Source: Rhyzopertha dominica (Eukaryota > Arthropoda > Insecta > Coleoptera > Bostrichidae). Taken from it: a DNA stretch of 64,000 nt. Of the stretch, positions 1-11,640 are shown one piece after another. The notes beneath the pieces were generated by a model. That model made no database searches, was not told the DNA's origin, and saw only the letters and a program-made list of their open reading frames with translations. The stretch covers positions 7,001,786 to 7,065,785 of the forward strand of contig QCXZ01000041.1 in the NCBI GenBank assembly GCA_025024175.1, given 5' to 3'. Each line of letters begins with the position of its first letter. Within the stretch, counting starts at the first letter, position 1. Position numbers and translations under genes: made by a program.

Positions 1-1655
1 TTAATGTACTACCAACCATTGAAAAAATATTGGAAACTGCAGTGTACAAGCAGGTAGTAGAATATTTTATCAACAACGAACCAATAATTAAAGAACAATC
101 TGGATTTCGAAGCAAGCCCAGCTGTGAAACGGCGCTGCATATGTTAATATCAAAATGGAAAGATGCTACGATAAATGTGAGACAATAATTGTAACATTCA
201 TTGATTTTACTCGTGCATTTGAAACTGTTAATAGAAGAGCTAGAAAAATACGGGGTAGGAGGCAATGTACTGAAATGGTTTGAATCATACCTAAGTGTCA
301 GAAAACTATGTGTTAAGTTAGATACTGAAAAATCAACAGTCATAAACATAGAGAATGGGGTACCGCAGGGAAGTGTGCTTGGACCTCTTCTATTTAATAT
401 TTACGTGAATGATATTACTAGTGTAAAGCAGTTATGCTACTGCAACTTTTTGCAGATGATACTATGTTGTATATAACTGGTGCTGACATAAATGGCAAAC
501 CTAAATTTAATGCAAATAAAACAAAGGCTATGTTCATTAATGCTAATAGAGACATTAATTTACAACATATATTTACAGGTGCAGTACCTATAGAGATAGT
601 GATATGGGTAAAATATTTAAGGGTTATGATTGATAACAAACTCAAATTTAAAAAAAGCATGCAGACTATATAGTAAGAAAGATCTCACAAAAGGTAACAT
701 TGCAATTATATAACGTTATTATCTTGCTACAATATTGTATACAGTTACTGTAGAAGATATTAATAGATTGCAGAAGCTGCAAAATCAGGCTATAAGAAGA
801 GTTGTATTGCGCTGCAATAGATATACCCGAATTGAAGATATGCTGACTACCCTTAACTGGCTCAGTGCAAAATCAGTTTGCAGTTGAAGGTGGTAATATT
901 AGTTTAAAAGATTACCAATAACCTCTTCCCTAAATGTTTGAGTAATAGACAAGTAGATAAGGTGCACGAGCACAACACGAGAATCACGCATGACCTGTAC
1001 ATACCTACCCTTAGTAAATAAAACTCCAACCATTAATTTCATTTTTTATGAGGGAGTACGCCTATACAACTCTTTGCCTGTTGATGTAAGAAACTTAAGC
1101 AGCCTACGACTATTGAGAATTAGGGTGAGATTATATTTTTATGAACATTTGAACTAGAATACACCCAGTGGCGTAGCCAGAAAGGTGTCTTGGGGGGGGC
1201 AAAGCTCCATACACAAGAAAAATGTTAAGTACAAACAAGAAAAAAACAGAAGAGGTGTGACTTAAATTTTAATATTTAATTTGCTAAAATATTTATTATA
1301 CAACAAACCAATAGTTTGCAACAAATTTGTACCGTTAAATGTAAAAAGCTGCTATTCCATTATCAAATTAATTTAGTTCCTGGGGGGGGGGCAATTGCAC
1401 CTCTGCCCCCCCCCCCCTTGGCTACTCCACTGAATACACCGGATTGTATCAGTAGTGTTGTATGGATGTGATGTTAGATAGTAGGTAGATTGTTAATAGA
1501 AAGCTAAGACTAGGTAGAATATGAGTAGTGAGTTGTTACCATAGTATCTAAGTGTAATTAGAAGTACAAGAATATATTACTTGTGATAATATTATATTGA
1601 CTTATAGTCAGATGTAGTTTATGAACTAATAAAGTACTCTTATCTTATCTTAAAA
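1..1655 (+). mobile_element. Non-LTR retrotransposon, 3' part of ORF2 and tail (Jockey/CR1 group), broken
   Basis: Reading the plus strand with frame changes gives ordered reverse transcriptase motifs: a fingers block (QSGFRSKPSCETAL, about 98-140), motif A (FIDFTRAFETV, about 198-230), motif B (VPQGSVLGPLLFNIYVNDI, about 360-416), the catalytic block FADDTMLY (about 446-470), a thumb-like stretch up to about 670 and C-terminal blocks such as NSLPVDVRNLSSL near 1070-1105. Several frameshifts and stops show it is dead. The 5' end lies outside the window. After the last ORF2 codons a tail runs to a short TCTTA-rich repeat near 1640-1655. A DNA-transposon MITE sits inside this tail, so the retroelement is older than the MITE. 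The clade is inferred from motif style only. Confidence 0.88.
1166..1432. mobile_element. hAT-type MITE with perfect 8-bp target duplication
   Basis: The left end reads CAGTGGCGTAGCCAGAAAGG and the reverse complement of the right end reads CAGTGGAGTAGCCAAGGGG, a near-perfect terminal inverted repeat. The 8-bp direct repeat AATACACC flanks it on both sides (1158-1165 and 1433-1440). Eight-base duplications and CAGTGG-type ends are characteristic of the hAT superfamily. Inside are G and C homopolymer runs next to each end and AT-rich filler, with no transposase. It is inserted in the 3' tail of a non-LTR element. Confidence 0.85.
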
Positions 1656-3183
1656 ATTAGATAATTCTGTATTACCATTCATTATTATATAAAAAGTACG
1701 GGCTCAAATACAGTTTGCAAGTTTTCTAATGGTTTAGCGTACTAATGTTTACTTGTGTATTTTTCATTACACTTTATTAATCAGTAGGAACAATGACAAG
1801 AAAATGAGAAAAAAACCCAGTCATCTTTTAGCACTAAATGCACGGGTGGTATAAAATATTGCTTATTATATTCTTATTATTATATATTATAAATAATTAT
1901 ATATTATATTCTTTCCAGAAGGCTCACATCCCTTGATTATAACATCCTAAACCGTGCACCAACCTTAATTCTTAGCCAAATAAGCACTACAGTGCGTACA
2001 GTACACAATTTAGCACAGAATCAGTAGATTCAATGTCAAAAGACTAATTGGGACCAAACGTTGGTCTCCACATTCAGGGAGCACTAGATCACTTATAAAG
2101 CATTTCCGGACATATGTCCATATGAACTTTCTATTTTGATCTAAGGTATCACACCCTGTAATTTTTAAATGTTGTTCTGTGTAAATTTATCTTGAACGTA
2201 AAAGAGGTAATTGTGAGTGTTTCTATTATACTTACTTAATTACTTACAAGTTATTCTGAATGAGTAGAGTCACTTGTTTTTTATTAACAACAAGATCCCA
2301 CTGTCTTTTAACAGTCTAATGTTATTAACAAATACAAACAGAACCTGAAAAAACGCAAGTTTTGTCTTTCTTACGTACAAAGACAGAAAACACTGCCTGT
2401 CATATAAAAAGCAATATTATATCCAAACGAGGAAAATAATTTAACCAAACTTACGGAAACTGGACCAGCAAACTTAAGAGGATTTATGGTGTTAAAAAAG
2501 AAAACTTAAATTTTATCAAATATTTAAAGTAAAATTTAACGTTGGAAGAGAAAACAATGTTTTGAAAAATACATTTTTTATTTATATTTTAAAACGCTCT
2601 TTTCCGTTATATTCACGTAGGCTTCCAGTTGTATGATTTATGATTTATTATNTGAGTACGATTTAATTAAAAATTGGACAAGCTGGGAGAATATTTTTTT
2701 TCATTAATAAATGACTAGTGAAGGAAGACTTTGTACAGACATATCAGTATTTTGGGTACTTTTCTAACAATTTCAGAAGTTACTTAGCTCGAATATAAAA
2801 GATTTTCCAATTTTCCAGTGAATGATAAGCAATGAGCATCTGATTGACAGTACGTGAAATTGATCGCTATTAACAACTTGACATTGTAATTTTGTCTTTA
2901 AGTTTAGTAGCAGTAGAAGATGGGTACTAAAGTAGAAAATGCTCTTCAAACTAGTTAAGCATATTGTGTAAAGTCATACATAAATAATAAAATGTGTCTG
3001 TTTTAAAGTGGAAGTTACTTAAAACTTCCTTCAATGCATTTGTGTACACTGAGAGAACCCGATAAATATTATAACCACACACTTTTGGTAATACAAATAA
3101 CGACGAACAGGACCCAGATTATCGAAGTTTTCACATTTTTCACACACTAAAATCACAACACACTGATCTAGAGAGGCACTTAC
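1656..3183. other. AT-rich non-coding stretch, possible intron of the minus-strand gene starting at 3232
   Basis: No ORF, RNA gene or recognisable repeat end was seen here. If the first exon at 3184-3232 is real, this stretch together with the transposons to its left would belong to its first intron. Confidence 0.4.
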
Positions 3184-3195
3184 AATTAACTGCAT
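3184..3195 (-). CDS. Candidate first coding exon of a secreted/cuticular-type protein gene (partial)
   Basis: On the minus strand the sequence ATG CAG TTA ATT is followed directly by the consensus donor GTAAGTG, giving a four-codon first coding exon (M-Q-L-I). A tiny first exon that ends after about four signal-peptide codons is typical of many insect cuticular-protein and other secreted-protein genes; that is family knowledge. A well-spaced core promoter lies 37 bases upstream of the ATG. No second exon was found between here and the left edge, where transposons occupy 1-1655, so the rest of the gene may lie outside the window or be lost. The product cannot be named. It could also be a chance match of promoter and donor motifs. 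Confidence 0.45.
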
Positions 3196-3227
3196 GCTGC
3201 TGAACTTGATGAACGGGTGTTTCACTT

Positions 3228-3265
3228 ACACTGAACGATCTTCTAATTACCAGTACACATTTATA
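3228..3265 (-). promoter_or_regulatory. Core promoter: TATA box plus TCAGT initiator
   Basis: On the minus strand TATAAA occupies 3265-3260 and the arthropod initiator TCAGT occupies 3234-3230, with the start-site A at 3232. The first T of the TATA box is 33 bases upstream of that A, close to the usual -30 to -33. The predicted leader is short (3232-3196). Confidence 0.5.
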
Positions 3266-3860
3266 CCGGCGGTTATCCTCTCACAAAGAGACAGGGGTGG
3301 TGCCGGCAATTAAAAAAATCGGAAGGAGTAAGTCGTTTAGTTTATTCAGAGAGCGTCGTTATGCACCTTTCTCCGTTGGCTTGATGATTCATTTGGAATT
3401 CTTAATGCTCTATTAGCAGCGTTCGTTGCTTCACTGCAGGTTGTGTAGTAAAAGTGTTCTTGAAGCATTTCTTAATGGTATCAGGTGGCTTGGTGAGAGA
3501 TTAAATAAAAATAAGATGGGTTGACTGGTCTTAATCGGGTTCGTGTTTCTAAATCCGCCAGTTCCAGATTTATCCAGAGTCGTAGAGTAAAACGGTATCC
3601 GCGTCGTCGTAATACGAGCCCTCTTGCAAAATGTTGGCTTGGTGCCCTTCTTTTTTATAATCTGTCATAAAGTAATAGGTATAGATCCATTATTCTCAAG
3701 TTCCATATTCATAATCATATAAATATAAATAGTAAAGGAAACAACAAAGAATAAGCCTAGAATAAGTGGATTCCCAATTCTCTCGGGCGTCAGTGACATT
3801 TTAGTCAAATCAACTTATCCTTGATAATTGCAAGTGCATTTCCAACTTTACTAGTGCAAT
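3266..3860. other. Upstream non-coding region
   Basis: No gene was seen. GC content is somewhat higher around 3350-3660. It would be upstream sequence of the minus-strand candidate promoter at 3228-3265. Confidence 0.3.
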
Positions 3861-4690
3861 TTGTGTTTCGAATGGTGCGTGGAAAGCGATTTGCGAAGAT
3901 CAGGAAAAGTTAGCCTACAAAATAGTAGAAAATTTAACAATTCTACGGGTATCTGTAAGACAAATTATCATACGTTACATAGAAATTACTGGCAGAAAAA
4001 GAATTGCTTCACTGCACGACTTGTTAAAATGATGCAAAATAACAGATTATAGCATTTAGCTGAAATTTATTCGAAGCGAAGAAATGAAATAAAAAGAATG
4101 ATACATGGATTTTACAAGCTACGAAGTTAAAAAATAAATTTGATAGCGGATAGCGGAAAAGCCAGTTTTAACAAAAAAAAACAATGTACCAAATATACAA
4201 ATGGAGGCAGATTCTTCTTCGAAACTTCTAAATGATATTTAAGATTCTTTTATTGTATTTAGCATAATGCTTTCTCATCTGGTAACTGAAACCCAACAAT
4301 CAAATGCCGAAGAACTTGACGCACATTTAATTCAATTTTACAACTCGTGTGTCATGCCAAATTTAACTAGTAGGTAGTATGAATATAAATATGGTCACTG
4401 AGGAAGCTGTGTGTAAATATATTTTAAGTATAAATAGTAAAGCACGTGGTTCCGATAATCTAGATATAACCCTTATACAACACTGCTGCCTCCAGTTAGT
4501 GCCATACATCAGAAATACTTGTTTCCTCATTCTACTTTCCGAAACTGTGGAAGAAGCAAATATCATTCTTTTGCCAAAACTTTATCATCTGAGTTACTCG
4601 TTCGTTCCATCAGTATCTTATGAGTACTGTCAAAGATTTATGAAAAAGCTATTGACCCACAGTTTAGGTGCTTTTTATCTTTAAATAATA
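3861..4690 (+). pseudogene. Non-LTR retrotransposon ORF2 remnant (endonuclease-RT linker and RT N-terminus)
   Basis: The 101-codon frame 4379-4684 contains VTEEAVCKYILSINSKARGS, then a D and, about 20 residues on, VPYIRN. This is the pattern just before the RT core of Jockey-like elements, where an 'I..IkSKA.GsD' block is followed by 'I.PYI..iiN'. The preceding 500 bases hold further basic stretches in shifting frames that would fit the linker after the endonuclease. No catalytic RT motifs follow. Identification rests on one conserved block. Confidence 0.5.
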
Positions 4691-6154
4691 TACGGTTGTT
4701 AGCAACATTGCACTACATTGGTTGTGAAGTCAGCACAGTGGAATTAATAGAGTGCAAAAGTAGCTTAAAGTACTGTAGTGCCTTCAAATTTTCTTGTGTA
4801 GTATCTTAATACGCGAATTTATTTACTGTTGCACTAATATTATAAACATATGAATAACGGAGCGGCTCATAATATAGCATGAAAGTTAAGAGATTCAGTT
4901 GTTAACAAGTAACAGATTTTATAACGTTAAGGAGAAATGACTCCGTTCAATTTTTAATTCAGACGGAATATTTAATATGAATCAAATGCATGCATTTCTA
5001 ACTTTGAAGTTTATACAGATTCTGATGGTTTTGTTAGATTTTCTTCATCACTACCAATTATTATAATTGATGCTATAGTTTATCACATTTTAATTGAAGA
5101 CCATGACTGATCTTTTTTGTCACTGGTAGTAATTGATTGACAGGAAATAAATATTTATCAGTGCACACGTGTCACTTGGTAACTGACAAGCAACTCGAGA
5201 AGCAAAAAATTCATCGAAAAAAGTAAAAAAAGCACGCTTGCTGGTCGCACTCCGTTTCTTATTTCTTGAAACCTGAACTCGACTGAAAAATTCAAAATGG
5301 TTTTCTGTAGTTGTTTCTTCATTTATAATTTCCTTTCGGAAATTACCGTACTCTCATTTTGAATCGATCCAATGATTAATGCGGATGATTTTTCAAATAA
5401 CACCTGATGCGTGGCTTTTAAGATTGGTTTACTTAACAGTGATACTGTCTGGACCTTTCCCAATCAATTAAAATAAATTTTATACTGATTTACGTAATTA
5501 TTGAAATTCTTAAAAACGAATCTTAGATTCTACTTTATGACACACTAAATGATCAATTACTCTACAACTTCCTGAAATATCATAATATTGTATCTAAAGC
5601 TGTTAGATTACGATGCCGGGAACGTAAAATCTGCTTTCACTTTAATCCCGATTATGCAATTAAATACACTTAAAAATAATTGATATCAAAAGAGAAAAAA
5701 CATTGTATAGAGGTCCAATTTCAAGTTTTGCGTATTCATACGCAGAAAACTATTTTCTCAAGTTATAGCAACGTCGACACACATCGCGTAGATGATTTTC
5801 ATTTCTTCACGCTACAAGTTGAAATGTGTGAATTCTTTCTCCGCTTTTCCGTCCAATGCATGAACAATGACTGTTAAATATTCATTGCAGCCGGAAGGAT
5901 GTTTGCCACATTCCCGGAAGAAATGCAGCAAAACGGTTTCACACGGTGCACCACCGATTGAAATGGGATCGTTGGTTGAATTAATCGACCTTTTGATTAA
6001 TCGTATTACAAAGAAATCGTGCACGTTGCATGCCTCTAAATGTAGTATCGCAGATTTCACTGATTTATAAGAAAAATGCTTTAGGAAAAATGACTTATTA
6101 ATTGTTAATGTAGGTGCAGTTCATTTTATTAGTTTTTTTTTAAATTAAACAAAA
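4691..6154. other. Non-coding stretch with a GC-balanced island at about 5770-6060
   Basis: Mostly AT-rich and without a recognisable gene. From about 5770 to 6060 base composition is balanced and both strands are open for about 65-82 codons, with no known motif. Paired TTAAT/ATTAA homeodomain-type cores occur near 5977-6000. A conserved regulatory element is as likely as coding sequence. Confidence 0.3.
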
Positions 6155-7259
6155 CAGTTTTTTTGTTAGCCATGTTTAAATCGTTTTAAACATGTTTTTT
6201 TAACTTAGTTGAAAACATGTTTAAAACGTTTTAAACACGAACTCTCATACCGATTACTATATATATACATATTAGTGAAAATAAATACGAGCAGATGGCG
6301 CGGAGCGTAGCAGTTGTCTAAAAATCCCTAGATGACTACGATTAACAGTTGTCATTTGTCTTTTTTGTTTACGCAACAATTTTAGTTGTTATGAGTTGGT
6401 TTCTCTTTTCTATTTTAAGCTATAATCAACACTATTCTTAAAATCTAGATCAATCACATACCCCAATTTAAGGTGCAGTCTTCGTTACTGGGTTGATTTT
6501 AGCAAATATCAACTTTAGCAAAGAGAATAGCAACCGACATTGTCTGTTTAAAAGTTTAAAGTTCAACAATTACAATGGCGTAGTAGGAACGATGCAGTGT
6601 GGAATAACTTTGACAAAATTAAGGTGCAAAATGGTAGAATGCGAGCTCAATGCAGGAAGTGCAAAAAAGACCTGGTTACACTAGTAAAAAAAAGTAAAAT
6701 GCTGATACTTTTTATTCTTTGTTTATTGTTTTTTATATACCCAAGTTCTGATAACTATTTGTTTTTTTTGTACTAAAGATATAATTATCTAGTAAGTGTT
6801 GAATGAACGTCTTATTTATTGCTTTGTAGTATTGGACCGGAAATACAAATTTTATTCATTATTCATTTCTATAACTGTTCTTGTATCAATATAAAGCCGA
6901 ACAGAATACTGCATGTTTCTTCTTTTCTTAAGTTTGAAAAAACATTTACGTATTTTCTAACTAGGCCTGGTTTTGCATTGAATTAATGTTTAATGAAAAT
7001 ATGGGGTGACACTATGTAGGTATGTAATTACTAATAATCTTGTCTATCTATTTGTGGAGGATAAACGAGCTTAATAGTAATAATTAATGAATCACACACA
7101 ATAGTCGTGAAAAAACACTGTTTAAAACATTAATAAAAAACACTGTTTAAATAAATGTGTTAAACATTTGTTTAAAACAAAGTTTTAAACAGAAGTGTTG
7201 TTTTAAACAAGTTTAAAACATTCTGTTTTGAATATCTTGTTTTAATCATGCCAACCCTG
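6155..7259 (+). mobile_element. Degenerate hAT element with GTTTAAAAC-rich ends
   Basis: The right end, read inward, starts CAGGGTTGGCATG, a hAT-style terminus. Both ends carry many copies of a sub-terminal palindromic motif around GTTTAAAAC (6171-6240 and 7115-7240). The left end is eroded: CAG at 6155 is followed after a T run by GTTAGCCATGTTTAAA, so the left boundary is approximate and no target duplication could be confirmed. Between the ends a BED zinc-finger remnant (6585-6700) supports the hAT assignment. A second copy of the right end is at 12965-13144. Confidence 0.65.
6585..6700 (+). pseudogene. BED-type zinc-finger remnant of a hAT transposase
   Basis: The frame starting at 6585 reads RNDAVWNNFDKIKVQNGRM and continues with A-Q-C-R-K-C-K-K-D-L. 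The W..F pair followed by C-x2-C is the first half of a BED finger, the N-terminal DNA-binding domain of hAT transposases. The downstream H residues and the whole catalytic and dimerisation domain are missing, so this is the stub of an internally deleted, non-autonomous copy. Confidence 0.6.
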
Positions 7260-7269
7260 ACTCGTACCT

Positions 7270-8040
7270 GTGGCACTGACGTTTTCGTTGAACATTGGTT
7301 AAATATTTGAAAACATGGTAGACAAGATTTTGGCTCTCTTGGTTCTTTTGCACAACATATGTACCTTCGTAGAATTTGGAAAAATCCGCACCATTTTAAG
7401 AAGTTGTAGATCAGAATTAGAATGATGATGCTTCCTAGTAGCGATAGAGCTGTGGTGTACCACGATGATTTCTTTATGATGAACGGCTTATTTAATTGTT
7501 GCTGAAGTTGCTCCTCAAATTGGCTTAGCTTTGCTTGTGCCTATTTTAATTAATTCAATGCCTGTTAATTTGATGGGGTCTAGGTGTATTTCGTTGATAG
7601 TAATATTTTCCTGGAGTTTGATGCAGCAATCATCTTCATCGATGTCAATGAACGGAATTTAATTTGTGAGAATTGATGTGAACATTACTGAATGAGCTTC
7701 TACCATGATGTTTTCGGTGTAGAGGCCTTGCAATTTTCTTGGAGTTGTAGAATCCCGATTTTGGAAATGGTGATTTCTTCAGTTTGACTGTTCTTGCATA
7801 TGATGGTAAGCGATTGTTGGTTGGAAATAGTGAATAACCATCGGTTGTCTCGTAGATAATGCCATAGTTCCGTTGTTGCCATTAGATTTCTGATTTTGCA
7901 AGTTTTCGGAATAGATTTTGTTGTTTTTCTGAAGAGCTTGATTTCGCAGTCTTCGGCTTCATTTTTCTTTGTGATTGGTAGATTCTTGTAGATCCAATAC
8001 GTATAGTTTACTTCATAGACTTTTAAACCTTCCATTAAAC
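7270..8040 (-). pseudogene. Endogenous insect retrovirus env (F-like) remnant, C-terminal part
   Basis: The minus-strand ORF 8035-7700 (111 codons) has the pattern of the late ectodomain of errantivirus/BEL envelope proteins: a spaced series of cysteines in blocks like E-D-C-E-I, P-K-T-C-K-I and I-I-C-K, a W-L-F-x-I block, then Q-E-N-C-K-A. After a frame break near 7715, further minus-strand frames carry a D-E-D-D-C-C block (about 7630-7650), a basic K-K-S-S-W segment, a strongly hydrophobic segment of about 18 residues (about 7410-7465) suited to a membrane anchor, and a cysteine-containing tail. At least one frameshift and several stops make it inactive. The N-terminal half and the rest of the provirus are absent. 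The assignment is from residue pattern only. Confidence 0.6.
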
Positions 8041-9264
8041 AACGCAGATTTTGGCAATATCGTTATCATTCAACCTCTAAGTTTTATTCGACAACAAAGT
8101 TTTGAAGAACGGAAATTATATTCAAACCATGCACGAAAGATTTAGTTGTTAAGTTTTGTGCATAAATATATTCTAATTCTACTATCTTCAGCGTATGAAA
8201 TACATCAGGCGTAAATACATCTCTTTTTTTAACGAAAGGGCCCACTTCAGCCTCAAAACCCCAAAAATTTTCAATAATTGGACGTGTGCAATGTAAATAC
8301 GGCTTTTTTTTTAATACCAAGGTGGCCATGGAAAACGCCGAGAAATCAGTCACACAGCTAAGCGTCAGTAGCCCTGGAAAACCCGGCGTGCGCGTACAAC
8401 TTCCCAAATTTTCACAAAAATTGGGTAGAAAATTGGGACCGCGGTGTGAAACAGACCGTTTCGTAGTGATTTAGTGACGTGGTGCTTCGACTAATCTAGT
8501 TTTGGCCACCTTATCGGGTTCGCACGGGAAGAGATACCGGTGAGTTTAGTTATTACTTTTTATCGCGTAGGAATCGCGTTGAAACACCTTGTATAGGTAA
8601 ATTACGCACTTGTTCGTTGCGTTTATGTGATTGTAGTTTCGAAATTCGTTTAAATAGGATGGTTTAATTAAGTTTTGTACGATAAATGCTTCGTCCAGTT
8701 CAAAACACGGTAAAAAACTTGCATGGATGCGGAGGTAAATTTGCTACGACGCGGTGCTATTTTTTTCATACGCCAGCGGTCGTCAAACGGTTAAATAATC
8801 TAAAACTGTTTGTTTCACTTATACGGCATGGAATTTTTAGTATTGTAGTTAGCTTTGCTCATATAGGTAAATACTTTCAATATTTTCGTTATGTTGGATG
8901 TCCAAAATCTAAATACCAGCACAGAGGTTTTAAAACATAATTCAGTACCTTTTATCTGTATCACCATAACAAACAAGAACTACGTAGAAGGCCTCTATAC
9001 TGCAATTTTTTGTCACTATTTAATTCATTTATTTACGTATAAATCTATTCAATGTGACACTGATCTGACCTGTTTATGTTTGTAAATCACTATTGCCGGC
9101 TACATAAGAAGATTCTTCCACAAAAATACTTTTAAAGCAAGTTTTAATGGCACGATCAAGGTTTTTAATAATGAGTGGAATTAACAATAAATCCCAATGT
9201 TGAGTTGGCAATTCGAGTTTCGTTAATGATATAATGTGTTGATTATATATTATATATTATATTT
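8041..9264. other. Non-coding stretch with CpG-richer island (8330-8560) and possible plus-strand 5' exon
   Basis: Around 8330-8560 the sequence is clearly more GC- and CpG-rich than its surroundings. It has an initiator-like GTCAGTAG near 8365 and a good donor, ACCG|GTGAGT, at 8537-8544. This could be a promoter with an untranslated first exon on the plus strand, but no downstream exon was identified. The rest is AT-rich without recognisable content. Confidence 0.3.
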
Positions 9265-9790
9265 CCTGATACATGGAAGATTTCTGTTGTCAGGCCGCAA
9301 GCCAAACTACCCGTTTCCACAGAGCTTAAGGACATCAGGCCCATTAACATTTTACCAATTCTTTCAAAAGTAGACTTTTCAAGAGCATTCGATACTGTTA
9401 ATTATCAGATACTTTACGCTATTTTGAAACATATTGTTATTGGGCAAGCAGCTTTATTTATATAATAGACTTCAGTATGTTAATTTAGATGGCAATTTCT
9501 GTGCTTACGGTGGTAGTGTGGTGTCCCTCAGGGCTCTGTGTTAGGACACAGATATACATCTGTAATAACCAAAAAGGACAGATATCCATAATATAATCAT
9601 TAGATGCAAAGACGCTATTACTGTACCAAAACATAATCATATTTTTTTATTCGCAGCTTTCCATACAGAATATAAAAGATCTAGAACTCACTCCCAGTAA
9701 AACTAAGAAATATGGGACTGGACTTATTTAAAATAAAACTACAATAATCTATTTAAAAAAAAACTGAACACCTCTGATTGACATTTACTA
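9265..9790 (+). mobile_element. Non-LTR retrotransposon remnant with internal deletion
   Basis: The plus strand reads FPDTWKISVVRPQAKLPVS, then DIRPINILPILSK, and then joins directly to VDFSRAFDTVNYQIL. In intact Jockey-group elements about 90 residues separate these RT blocks, so the fingers region was deleted. A PQGS-like piece (CCTCAGGGCTCTGTG, 9526-9540) and a C-terminal K-T-K-K-Y block follow in other frames. It is dead. Confidence 0.7.
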
Positions 9791-11039
9791 ATTCTTCTTG
9801 TATATATTTTTTCACCTATACATCGTTGATCTAAATAGAGATAACTGCTTTTTTTCGTTTCTATTGTTTCTCACCTTCACGGCTCTTATCAATAACAACT
9901 TAATACACAGGTATATATGCGTAAAATTCTAAATTTGTTTTTCTTTTCATTTTTACGGTTTTGTGGAAGAGAAGGGCGATGCCACTAATCATAAGTGTCA
10001 TTTGCCACTAAAATTTACCGTTTTGCCCTGCTACGTATACGTATACCTATGTATACCTACAAAAATCAATGCTTCAGTGTGCCATGAAACATGATACATT
10101 AGGACCTTAGTCCCTGGATGATGGTTCAGTGCATTGTCAATAACTGGAATAAAAAATAATTAATCAATAGTTTCCTAGTTAGGTAGGCACATAGTCAAAA
10201 AGGATGTACCCTACGCGTTGTCTCGACTTTGCCCCTAAAAAGTTATCCAAATTGGTATAAGCTTTTTTGCATCTTTTGCTTGAATTCAGCTATTTCTATG
10301 TATAAAAGAACGGCCACGTCGCGTACTAACTATTTAGATCGTAAAATAGTCTACAGTAAAAGAATGCTTCAACCGAATGTAGAAATGATGAAAAAATGAA
10401 GCTTTATACTTTTCATTACACTGCGACTTTTTGGATCACCCACGTATGCACTAATCGCCCAAAAAAATTGAACAGGAATCTTTACAAACCATGTCTCCAA
10501 AAATTTAAACCCAAAACGGGCCTCTATTAAATTTTCTCCGCTAAATAAAATACTCCTAATGTTTACGTTCTTGCGAGCACTTTTTTTGCGGCGTATCCGG
10601 GCGTACGTGAGCAATTATTGGACAAAAAAAGGACCAGTTCATTTGCGGGCCGGGTGAAGTAGCATTTAATGCGTTGTTTATTGAATTAGTATCGGCGATG
10701 ATAACTGTGCGTGATGATGTGCCGGTGAATACGGGGTGTTTTTCAAGATTCGTTTTCGAAATTATTGACTTTTGAGTGTTATTGGCGTGTGCGGACTGGT
10801 GGAGGAACACATCCCATACTACACTGCATTTAAACAGTAANCGATGCTTTGTACATGATGCTATACGTGCGATCGAAATTTTAAAGAAATTCATAACTTA
10901 AGTGAACTCTGAAACAATCAAGTACGTAGTCTCGAAATAGAAATTCGCTCGAAATAGATTTTTGAAAGGCACAATGAAGTCTCGTTAGATAGCATACGTT
11001 TATTAATTTTTTTTATAATGAAACACCATTTTTCTTAAA
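9791..11039. other. Non-coding stretch with a GC-balanced island at 10360-10900
   Basis: Both strands of 10360-10900 have open frames of 80-112 codons, but I recognise no protein motif. One N interrupts the sequence at 10842. It may be a diverged element or conserved non-coding DNA. 9791-10360 is plain AT-rich sequence. Confidence 0.25.
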
Positions 11040-11640
11040 GAGAAAATACGTAAACCCTTAAGCTTAATTTTAATTTTATTGTGTAATTCTTCAATTGTCA
11101 TACAAAATTATTTTTGCATGCCTCATAAATCATACGTCGTATAAAATTTACCTGATCATCTTTGAAAACCTTCGATGAACCAACGTCGTTTCGCACTTTT
11201 TTGTCCTAAATTCCGTTACAGCTATATTTTTTACAGTTGATTATGAAATTTTGATCACCATTCTATTGGCTTTTGCGATAGCCCCACTTTCTCCCTCTCG
11301 ATTAATCGCTTAATCGATGATCGATTATAATATTCATCTTTTTTGTAAAGGAAATTGGAATACTTATTGAAAACATAATACTGAAAACGAAATAAATTGA
11401 CATGATAGTTTTACAATTCATAAAATTTGTTTTTTTTGCCTACCTTTGTACCTGTTTCTAATATATTTTTGTCATTGTTCCAGGTGTGTAGTGTTGTGTT
11501 AGTGCCTATCAGTGCTCGATGTAGATCAAGAGGACCCAAAAGCTGCGGTCTTAACCAGGCACTGTGAGTTTTTCAAATTCAATTTTTTTCCTGAAAAGTG
11601 ACCCCTAATTTTTGTTTCAGGCAGGGGGAGCAGTTACTGC
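11040..11640 (-). repeat. Repeat copy 1: Tc1-like transposon 5' module, frameshifted
   Basis: This segment is a diverged direct copy of 12280-12840. Shared stretches include CTCATAAATCATACGTCGTA, the C-rich GGCCCCACTTTTTCCC-like block, ATTGAAAACATAATAC and GTTCCAGGTGTGT. On the minus strand it carries the same transposase N-terminus as copy 2, but broken by frameshifts and stops. It ends on the plus strand with an exon-like piece bounded by TTCCAG and CACTGTGAGT. Confidence 0.65.
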
